A DNA stretch of 12,823 nt from JAZLFH01 sp045615705 (GTDB lineage: Bacteria > Bacillota > Clostridia > UMGS1883): NCBI GenBank assembly GCA_045615705.1, contig JAZLFH010000042.1, forward strand, positions 1 to 12,823. The letters run 5' to 3'. Both the position numbers and the translations under genes were made by a program. This document shows, in pieces, positions 7,054 to 12,823 of the stretch; within the stretch, counting starts at the first letter, position 1; each line of letters begins with the position of its first letter. Under the pieces are notes generated by a model. It was not told where the DNA came from. It made no database searches and saw only the letters and a list, made by a program, of their open reading frames with translations.

Positions 7054-8312
7054 TGGCTTCCGTGCGTGAAGAGGCACTGAAATGCCTTTACAGGATAGAT
7101 GAAAAAGATGCATATTCTTCTATGGTTATTGAAAGTGCGGTAAAAAAACTTGATAACCGAGATGCACGGCTTTTGTCTGAAATTGTTTTTGGAGTTATGC
7201 GTCATAGACTGTATCTTGACCATATAATAAAAAGTCTTTCGACAAAAGGAATAAAAAAAATTTCGGTGTGGACTCTTAATATTTTGAGAATGGGAGTTTA
7301 CTGCATAAAATTTATAGATAAAATTCCCGTAAGAGCAACAGTAGATGAGTGCGTAAAACTCTCACACAAGTACGGCTTTCGCGGTTCATCGGGGTTTGTT
7401 AATGCAATTTTAAGAAAAGTTGATAAAGAAAAAGATTACTTAGATTCACTTACCGGTGATGAACTTTTGGAAATAAAGTATTCATGTCCAAAGTGGATTA
7501 TTGAAAAATTCAGGACGGAAACCGATGAAGCGGAAAAACTCTTAGAACAGATGAATACTACTCCCACACGGTATGTAAGGTTAAATACTTTAAAGACAAA
7601 AGATATTCCCAAAGAGTGTGAAAAGACGGACTTTTTGGAAGAAACCTTAATTTTAAAAGAAGAAAGCAATTTGTTTGAAGAAGGAATAATAACCTACCAA
7701 GATGCATCGGCACAACTTGCGTCAAGAGTTCTAAACCCCAAAAAAGGAGCAAAGGTGCTTGACCTTTGCGGTGCACCGGGAATTAAAACAACACATTTGG
7801 GTGCAATTATGGAAAATGAGGGTGAAATAATTGCCTGCGACATTCATGAACATAAACTTCCTTTGATTGAAAAAAATGCAGAGCGAATGGGAGTAAAAAT
7901 TATTAAAACCGTCAAAAACGATGCTACTGTCTATAATAAGGAATTTGAAAACAGATTTGATTATATAATGGCAGATGTAACCTGTTCCGGACTCGGGACA
8001 ATAAGGCGGCGTCCTGATATAAGATACAGAAAAACCGAAAACGATACGAATGAATTATCGAAAATACAAGAAAAAATGCTTTTTAACGCAAGCCGATACT
8101 TAAAAATCGGAGGAAAACTTTTGTACTCCACTTGTACAATTAACAGAGAAGAAAACCAAAGTGTTGTAGAGAAGTTTTTAGAAAAAAACAAGAATTTTTC
8201 ACTCGTTCCGTTTTGCGTTGGAAATATTTCATCGGACGGATTTTTACAACTTATGCCGCACACACATAAAACGGACGGTTTTTTTATAGCACTTATTACA
8301 AAAGAAGCGTGA
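7053..8312 (+). CDS. rsmB: 16S rRNA (cytosine-967 C5)-methyltransferase
   Basis: SAM-dependent enzyme making m5C967 in 16S rRNA. The 419-residue protein has an N-terminal NusB-like RNA-binding domain (about 1-130, with VREEALKCLYRIDEKDAYSS) and a C-terminal Rossmann methyltransferase domain. The catalytic Cys361 is present in LLYSTCTINREEN. Two motifs depart from the usual form. The SAM-binding motif I reads DLCGAPGIKTTH (237-248), where CAAPGGKT is typical. Motif IV reads DVTCSGLG with Thr310 before Cys311, where PC is nearly invariant in the m5C methyltransferases. Both cysteines are kept, so activity remains plausible. Its ATG overlaps the fmt stop by one base, with GGGGGA (7038-7043) nine bases upstream. 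Other RNA m5C methyltransferases are possible, but the NusB domain and the position after fmt favour RsmB. Confidence 0.92.
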   Translation: MASVREEALKCLYRIDEKDAYSSMVIESAVKKLDNRDARLLSEIVFGVMRHRLYLDHIIKSLSTKGIKKISVWTLNILRMGVYCIKFIDKIPVRATVDECVKLSHKYGFRGSSGFVNAILRKVDKEKDYLDSLTGDELLEIKYSCPKWIIEKFRTETDEAEKLLEQMNTTPTRYVRLNTLKTKDIPKECEKTDFLEETLILKEESNLFEEGIITYQDASAQLASRVLNPKKGAKVLDLCGAPGIKTTHLGAIMENEGEIIACDIHEHKLPLIEKNAERMGVKIIKTVKNDATVYNKEFENRFDYIMADVTCSGLGTIRRRPDIRYRKTENDTNELSKIQEKMLFNASRYLKIGGKLLYSTCTINREENQSVVEKFLEKNKNFSLVPFCVGNISSDGFLQLMPHTHKTDGFFIALITKEA

Positions 8313-8316
8313 AAAA

Positions 8317-9330
8317 ATGGATATACTTGACATTACACTAAATGATTTAAAAGAATATCTTAAAACTATCGGCGAGCCGTCTTTTAGGGCAAATCAAGTC
8401 TTTGAATGGGTAGGAAAAGGCGTAAAAGACTTTAATGAAATGAAAAACATACCCATAAAAACAAGAGAAAAACTAAAAGAGGACTTTGATATTTTTGCGC
8501 CTGAAATTTTAATAAAGCAAGAAAGCAAAGACAAAACGGTAAAGTATCTTTTTGAACTAAAAGACAAAAAAACCGTTGAAACAGTTGTTATGGATTACAA
8601 CGGAAAAAAGAGTATATGCATATCTTCTCAGGTCGGTTGCAGAATGGGATGCAGGTTTTGTGCATCAACTTTAAGCGGACTTGAAAGAAACCTTACGGCA
8701 TCGGAAATGCTCGGTCAGATGATTAAGGCACAACAGGATTTAAACATAAGACTTTCAAGCGTTGTAATCATGGGCATGGGCGAACCACTTGACAATTACG
8801 ACAATTTGATGGTATACTTAAAAAATGTAAACGAGGAAAAACTGTTAAATCTTGGCTATCGGCATATTACGGTGTCAAGTTGCGGATTGTGTGAAAATAT
8901 ACGCCGATTGGCTGATGAAGGGCTTCCCGTAAATCTTGCTCTTTCGCTCCACGCACCGAATGATGAACTCAGAAAAACCATTATGCCTGTTTCAAATAAA
9001 TATTCACTTAAAGAAGTAACAGATGCTTGCGATTATTTCTTTAAAAAGACATCAAGGCGGGTTACTTATGAATATTCTTTGATAGACGGAGTAAATGACA
9101 GCAGTGAATGTGCGAAAGAACTTTCCAAACTTTTAAAGGGAAAGAATTGTCATGTTAATTTAATCGGAATAAATCCGGTAAGAGAGCGTAACTTTAAAAG
9201 GTCAAAAAATATTGCTGAATTTATGGGCATACTTACAAAAAACGGAGTAACCGCAACGCTCAGGCGGGAACTGGGAACAGATATTGACGCAGCATGCGGA
9301 CAACTCAGAAATAAAAACAGATTACAATAA
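8317..9330 (+). CDS. rlmN: Dual-specificity RNA methyltransferase RlmN
   Basis: Radical-SAM enzyme that makes m2A at A2503 of 23S rRNA and at A37 of some tRNAs. The 337-residue protein has the CxxxCxxC iron-sulfur site at Cys108, Cys112 and Cys115 (QVGCRMGCRFC). Two further catalytic cysteines are present: Cys101, equivalent to E. coli Cys118, and Cys327 in DIDAACGQL, equivalent to the methyl-carrying Cys355. GMGEPLDNYDN and ALSLHAPND are further family marks. The presence of Cys327, the GMGEP motif and the genomic position support RlmN; Cfr resistance enzymes are the close alternative, but the usual rsmB-rlmN neighbourhood argues for the housekeeping enzyme. It starts four bases after rsmB with no convincing ribosome site, only AAAGAAG, so translational coupling is likely. 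Confidence 0.95.
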   Translation: MDILDITLNDLKEYLKTIGEPSFRANQVFEWVGKGVKDFNEMKNIPIKTREKLKEDFDIFAPEILIKQESKDKTVKYLFELKDKKTVETVVMDYNGKKSICISSQVGCRMGCRFCASTLSGLERNLTASEMLGQMIKAQQDLNIRLSSVVIMGMGEPLDNYDNLMVYLKNVNEEKLLNLGYRHITVSSCGLCENIRRLADEGLPVNLALSLHAPNDELRKTIMPVSNKYSLKEVTDACDYFFKKTSRRVTYEYSLIDGVNDSSECAKELSKLLKGKNCHVNLIGINPVRERNFKRSKNIAEFMGILTKNGVTATLRRELGTDIDAACGQLRNKNRLQ

Positions 9331-9346
9331 GAAATCAGGTGATAGG

Positions 9347-10078
9347 ATGGGTGTTAAATATTCGGGAATGAGCGATCTTGGAAAGGTCAGAGAACTAAAT
9401 GAGGACAGTTTTTATCTTCCGAGCGATGATTCCTTACTTTTTATCGTAGCCGATGGAATGGGCGGACATAACGCAGGTGAGGTTGCGAGCAGTAAAGCGG
9501 TAGAACTCATCTCTTCACGAATAAAAGAAAAAATTCATTCGGTTAAAGATAATAAAGAAGTATTATATGTAATGGATCAAGCAGTTAAAAGTGCAAATTT
9601 TGAAATTTTTGATGCAGCACATATAAATGCGGAATACAGCGGTATGGGAACAACTGTGGATGTAGGATATATAAAGGACGATATACTGTTTTTTGTTCAT
9701 GTGGGGGACAGCAGAATTTACAGGGTAAGGAACAAAAAAATAACACAGTTAACGCAGGACCATTCGGTTGTTGCAATGATGGTTAAAAACGGAACAATTA
9801 CAGAGGAAGAAGCCAGAAACCATCCACAGAAAAACTGCATCACAAGAGCACTCGGAACGGAACAAACAATAAAGACGGACACTTCCGCAACAGTCCTTCG
9901 TGAAGGCGATGTAATTTTGATGTGCTCAGACGGACTTACTGCAATGGTAGAAGACAAAAGAATACTTGAAATTATAGAAACTTGCCAAGACACCCAAGAG
10001 TGCGTTCAATCACTTTTGGATGAGGCAAACGAAAACGGCGGTGCAGATAATATCACTGCTTTGATAATCAAGAAGTAA
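9347..10078 (+). CDS. prpC: PP2C-family serine/threonine phosphatase (PrpC/Stp)
   Basis: A 243-residue metal-dependent phosphatase that reverses phosphorylation by the kinase encoded next to it. All main PP2C motifs are visible: RELNEDSF (Asp20), VADGMGGHNAGEVAS (Asp36, Gly37), GMGTTV, HVGDSRIY, LTQDHS, NCITRALG, CSDGL (Asp195) and GGADNIT (Asp234, Asn235), so the metal ligands are intact. No signal peptide or membrane segment is seen; it should be cytoplasmic. ATG 9347 is chosen because AGGTGA (9337-9342) precedes it and because MGVKYSGMSDLGKVRELNED fits the family start; the frame is also open upstream inside rlmN, but that sequence is not PP2C-like. It follows rlmN by 16 bases. Confidence 0.96.
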   Translation: MGVKYSGMSDLGKVRELNEDSFYLPSDDSLLFIVADGMGGHNAGEVASSKAVELISSRIKEKIHSVKDNKEVLYVMDQAVKSANFEIFDAAHINAEYSGMGTTVDVGYIKDDILFFVHVGDSRIYRVRNKKITQLTQDHSVVAMMVKNGTITEEEARNHPQKNCITRALGTEQTIKTDTSATVLREGDVILMCSDGLTAMVEDKRILEIIETCQDTQECVQSLLDEANENGGADNITALIIKK

Positions 10079-10092
10079 GAGGTTATTGTACT

Positions 10093-11853
10093 ATGGTAGG
10101 AACAGTTTTAGGAAGCAGATACGAATTACTTGAAAAAGTCGGGACAGGCGGAATGGCAATCGTTTATAAGGCGAAAGACAAATTGCTTGACAGATTTGTT
10201 GCCATTAAGATTTTGCGTGATGAATTTAAAGGCGATGACGAGTTTATACATCGTTTTAAGGTGGAATCGCAAGCAGCAGCATGCCTGTCGCATCAAAATA
10301 TCATCACAGTACATGATGTAGGCGAACAAGACGGAATGAACTATATCGTAATGGAACTTTTAGAGGGTAAGACTTTAAAAGATTACATCAATGAGAATGC
10401 TCCTCTTTATTGGAGAGAGGCACTTGATTTTGCGATTCAGATATGCAGTGCCTTGGAACACGCACATTCAAAAGGCGTGGTGCATCGTGATATCAAACCT
10501 CAAAATATTATCCTTTCGGACAGAGGAACTGTTAAAGTATCAGACTTTGGCATAGCCCGTGCGGCAAATAAAGGAACAACAGACCTTGGAGCAAATGCTT
10601 TGGGAAGTGCACACTATATCTCGCCGGAGCAGGCTCGTGGCGGATATACCGATAGCAAGAGCGACATCTATTCATTGGGTGTAGTTCTTTATGAAATGTG
10701 TACGGGAAAACTTCCTTTTGACGGCGAGAACACAATAACGGTTGCCATGCAACACATCCAAGAACAACCTATTGCTCCCTGCGAAATAAAAGACGATATT
10801 CCAAAATCTGTTGAAGCAATTATTTTAAAAGCAATGAATAAGGAGCAACTTTTAAGATACGAAAGTGCTTCACAAATGCTCGAAGATTTAAGACTTGTAT
10901 ATATGGACCCCGATGTAAAAATTGAGGTTAAAAAGCAGGAGCAAATGGGAGGAACAAAGAGAATCCCGACAACAGAAGTCAGAAAACAAACAATAATAGA
11001 CTCAAAAAGTAAAGAATTAAAAAGAGATTTTAAAGAAAGTAAGGAAAACAGAAAGAAGAAATCAAAATCGGATACGGTAGCGATTATTTCGGCTATCGGA
11101 ACTGCACTTCTAATCGGTGCCGTACTGTTTTACTTTTTAATAAAAGTGCTTTTCCCGGCATCAGATTACAAAACTGCCAAGGTTCCTGATTTGTATAACA
11201 AAACAGTGGAAGAAGCGGAAAAACTTCTTACAGATTGCGGACTTACACTTTCTCCCAACTATGATAAGGCATACAGCAATGATGTGGAAGAGGGATTGAT
11301 AGTTGACCAAAATTATCAATCGGGAACAGAGGTCGCAAGCGGAAGAGAAATAGTAATTACTTTAAGTGAAGGCCCTGCATATATCGTGATGGAAAACTAT
11401 ACAGGGAAAAATTTCAATGTGGTTCAGTATGAACTTTCCGGAGAAGGACTTACGGTGAGTGCAATATACGAGGAAAGCCAGGATGGAGAGGAAGGTTACA
11501 TTTTAAGACAAGACCCACAGGAGGGAACGAAACTTAAAAAAGGTGATTTGGTTACACTTTATATTTGCAAAAAGCCAACACTTCCCGCGACAACAATTAT
11601 TCCGAATGTAGTCGGAAAACCGACATCTGAGGCAAAGAGTAAACTTATAGAAAAAGGCTTTTTGGTATCTGTACTTGAAACAGATTCACAAAATAAAGAT
11701 GTTGTCGTAAAGCAATCCCCGTCAGCAGGAAATGAAGTTACAACAGGGACAACTATTACTATATATGTCGGAAACGGAAAGCAAGTTCCGGCGGAAAACA
11801 CAGATAAAAAAGAAGAAACAAACACCAATCAGTATTCGCATAACGGTCTATGA
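10093..11853 (+). CDS. prkC: PASTA-domain Ser/Thr protein kinase (PrkC/StkP type)
   Basis: A 586-residue membrane kinase that senses peptidoglycan fragments or lipid II outside the cell and phosphorylates growth, division and translation proteins inside. Kinase domain (about 10-275): glycine loop GTGGMA (17-22), Lys39, HRDIKPQN (Asp133, Asn138), DFG (151-153) and GSAHYISPEQARG. Thr162 and Thr163 in the activation loop are candidate autophosphorylation sites. A strongly basic juxtamembrane stretch (about 310-326) precedes a single membrane helix (about 329-350), consistent with the kinase inside. Three extracellular PASTA repeats follow (about 361-427, 428-494, 500-560) and then a polar tail rich in Asn, Thr and Glu. 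The second repeat lacks the usual VPD-type beginning and is the most divergent. AAGAGG (10077-10082), overlapping the phosphatase stop, lies ten bases upstream. Its stop overlaps the rsgA start by four bases. Confidence 0.97.
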   Translation: MVGTVLGSRYELLEKVGTGGMAIVYKAKDKLLDRFVAIKILRDEFKGDDEFIHRFKVESQAAACLSHQNIITVHDVGEQDGMNYIVMELLEGKTLKDYINENAPLYWREALDFAIQICSALEHAHSKGVVHRDIKPQNIILSDRGTVKVSDFGIARAANKGTTDLGANALGSAHYISPEQARGGYTDSKSDIYSLGVVLYEMCTGKLPFDGENTITVAMQHIQEQPIAPCEIKDDIPKSVEAIILKAMNKEQLLRYESASQMLEDLRLVYMDPDVKIEVKKQEQMGGTKRIPTTEVRKQTIIDSKSKELKRDFKESKENRKKKSKSDTVAIISAIGTALLIGAVLFYFLIKVLFPASDYKTAKVPDLYNKTVEEAEKLLTDCGLTLSPNYDKAYSNDVEEGLIVDQNYQSGTEVASGREIVITLSEGPAYIVMENYTGKNFNVVQYELSGEGLTVSAIYEESQDGEEGYILRQDPQEGTKLKKGDLVTLYICKKPTLPATTIIPNVVGKPTSEAKSKLIEKGFLVSVLETDSQNKDVVVKQSPSAGNEVTTGTTITIYVGNGKQVPAENTDKKEETNTNQYSHNGL

Positions 11854-12704
11854 TAGGTAGAATTATAAAAGGAATCGGCGGATTTTACTATGTAAAAGCC
11901 GATGATAAGATATATGAATGCCACGCTCGTGGGCTTTTAAGAAGAAAAGTAACACCCACGGTGGGTGATTTTGCAGATATTTTAACTGACGGTGAAAAGG
12001 GAAGCATATTAGACATTTGCCAAAGAAAAAATGTTCTTATAAGACCAAGCGTTTCAAATGTTGACCAAATAGTTTTGGTTTCTGCATTTTCTTCGCCTTC
12101 ACCTGATTTAAGATTAATTGATAAATTGCTTGTTACGGCAAGAAAAAATGACATTGATGCCATATTGTGCTTTAATAAAAGCGATTTGAAAGACACCTGT
12201 TCGGACGAAATAGTTAAAACCTACGAAAAAGCGGGCTACAAGGTTTTTGTTACATGTGCAAAAGAAGGTTTTGAAAAAAATTTATTATTGCCTTTCTTAA
12301 AAGGAAAAACAACAGCTTTTACAGGGCTTTCGGGAGTCGGGAAATCGAGCCTTTTGAGTTTGATTGTCGGTGAAAAACTTGAAACAGGAGAAGTCAGCAA
12401 GATTGAAAGAGGTCGCCATACGACAAGGCATGTGGAACTTATTGAAATTGATAAAGACACCTATGTTTTTGATACTCCCGGATTTTCAAAACTTGAAATA
12501 CAAGAAATAGGCGAGGAAGAATTAAAAAATTATTTTCCCGAGATGATGCCTTTTGAAGGAAAATGCCGTTTTCGTGGTTGTAATCATGTAAAAGAACCTG
12601 ATTGTGCGGTTATAGAGGCGGTAAATCAAGGAATAATTGCAAGAACAAGACACGAAAGTTACAAAGAATTTTTTGAAGAACTAAAAGAAAAAAACAAATG
12701 GTAA
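11850..12704 (+). CDS. rsgA: Small ribosomal subunit biogenesis GTPase RsgA
   Basis: A circularly permuted GTPase that checks late maturation of the 30S subunit. The 284-residue protein starts with an OB fold (about 1-65), followed by motifs in permuted order: NKSD (G4, 109-112), GLSGVGKS (G1, 159-166), GRHTT (switch region, 188-192) and DTPG (G3, 208-211). A C-terminal zinc site has Cys239, Cys244, His246 and Cys252. The length is normal for Firmicutes. The ATG overlaps the kinase stop (ATGA) and no ribosome site is visible in the preceding ~20 bases, so translation probably depends on reinitiation after the kinase gene. The kinase-rsgA link is conserved in Firmicutes, and in other species RsgA is a substrate of this kinase type. 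Confidence 0.97.
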   Translation: MIGRIIKGIGGFYYVKADDKIYECHARGLLRRKVTPTVGDFADILTDGEKGSILDICQRKNVLIRPSVSNVDQIVLVSAFSSPSPDLRLIDKLLVTARKNDIDAILCFNKSDLKDTCSDEIVKTYEKAGYKVFVTCAKEGFEKNLLLPFLKGKTTAFTGLSGVGKSSLLSLIVGEKLETGEVSKIERGRHTTRHVELIEIDKDTYVFDTPGFSKLEIQEIGEEELKNYFPEMMPFEGKCRFRGCNHVKEPDCAVIEAVNQGIIARTRHESYKEFFEELKEKNKW

Positions 12705-12730
12705 TGCCCGATTAAAATCGGGCATTTTTT
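12703..12730 (+). terminator. Intrinsic terminator of the operon
   Basis: A perfect ten-base stem, AATGCCCGAT with ATCGGGCATT, encloses a four-base TAAA loop and runs into TTTTTT (12725-12730). The rsgA stop codon merges into the foot of the stem, so the operon ends immediately after rsgA. Confidence 0.93.
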
Positions 12731-12752
12731 AGTCTTTTAGTTTATTTTTTGG

Positions 12753-12781
12753 TTGAAATCAAACTTTAAAAGTGGTATAAT
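12753..12781 (+). promoter_or_regulatory. Strong sigma-A promoter with extended -10
   Basis: TTGAAA (12753-12758) and a perfect TATAAT (12776-12781) are 17 bases apart, and TG at 12773-12774 makes an extended -10 (TGGTATAAT). Transcription should start near 12788, giving a leader of only about 20 bases before the ATG at 12810. Confidence 0.85.
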
Positions 12782-12798
12782 AAATATTATTTATTATA
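12776..12798. repeat. Perfect AT-only inverted repeat over -10 box and start point
   Basis: Arms TATAATAAATA (12776-12786) and TATTTATTATA (12788-12798) are exact reverse complements around one central T. The left arm contains the -10 box and the right arm ends at the ribosome site. Because most of the left arm is upstream of the expected transcription start, the repeat would act as DNA, for example as an operator, rather than as an RNA hairpin. Chance is possible in so AT-rich a stretch. Confidence 0.5.
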
Positions 12799-12809
12799 AG
12801 GTGGAAAAA

Positions 12810-12823
12810 ATGCAAGAAAAAAC
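12810..12823 (+). CDS. Start of an unidentified gene, cut by window
   Basis: ATG 12810 is preceded by AAGGTGG (12798-12804) at a spacing of five bases and by a strong promoter, so it is very probably the start of a gene. Only MQEK and a partial threonine codon are visible, which is too little to identify the product. It is a separate transcription unit from the operon upstream because a terminator lies between them. Confidence 0.7.

Noticed and set aside
8638..8663. Cfr-type antibiotic resistance methyltransferase
   Set aside because: The iron-sulfur motif is shared with Cfr, but the rsmB-rlmN-phosphatase-kinase neighbourhood and the overall sequence fit the housekeeping RlmN.
9284..9346. 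Longer phosphatase start inside rlmN
   Set aside because: The extra residues match no PP2C protein and the region encodes the conserved C-terminus of RlmN. ATG 9347 has its own ribosome site.
1205..12704. A novel defence, secretion or biosynthetic system
   Set aside because: Every gene belongs to a recognised, widely conserved housekeeping family in a known Firmicutes order. No unexplained gene or repeat array is present.
12731..12809. Riboswitch or structured leader before the last gene
   Set aside because: With a start near 12788 the leader has only about 20 bases, too short for a riboswitch.

Overview
The window is a nearly gap-free, all-plus-strand run of conserved bacterial housekeeping genes from an AT-rich member of the Firmicutes, most likely class Clostridia. 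The gene order is the main reason for this assignment: yicC-remA-gmk-rpoZ-priA-def-fmt-rsmB-rlmN-PP2C phosphatase-PASTA kinase-rsgA is a well known Firmicutes block, also found in Bacillus subtilis. AGA, AGG and ATA codons dominate, Shine-Dalgarno sites are strong, and the promoters look sigma-A-like. The Tgt sequence also resembles the Clostridia form of that enzyme. The species cannot be named from this sequence alone.

Layout: (1) Bases 1-1127 hold the 3' part of tgt; its true start lies left of the window. The first ~300 bases of it are clearly more GC-rich than everything that follows. (2) A good sigma-A promoter at 1145-1173 starts the main operon. (3) Bases 1205-12704 hold twelve genes with overlaps or gaps of at most 35 bases: yicC, remA, gmk, rpoZ, priA, def, fmt, rsmB, rlmN, a PP2C phosphatase, a PASTA Ser/Thr kinase and rsgA. 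(4) A strong intrinsic terminator at 12703-12730 closes the operon. (5) A second strong promoter with an extended -10 follows. It is overlapped by a perfect 23-base AT-only dyad and leads to an unidentified gene whose first codons lie at the right edge.

The genes serve the core information pathways. They cover tRNA queuosine modification (tgt), RNA decay (yicC), DNA-binding regulation (remA), GMP phosphorylation (gmk), RNA polymerase (rpoZ) and replication restart (priA). They also cover N-formylmethionine addition and removal (fmt, def), rRNA methylation (rsmB, rlmN), small-subunit maturation (rsgA), and a kinase/phosphatase pair that senses cell-wall fragments. Tight spacing, stop/start overlaps and Shine-Dalgarno sites buried in upstream genes suggest translational coupling through much of the operon.

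I found no mobile element, CRISPR array, tRNA, rRNA, riboswitch or defence system, and no stretch over 300 bases without a gene. I do not think the window holds an undescribed system. The points worth a second look are the composition break in tgt, the AT dyad on the last promoter, unusual motif residues in RsmB and Def, the absence of coaBC between rpoZ and priA, and two acidic C-terminal tails whose codons double as ribosome binding sites.
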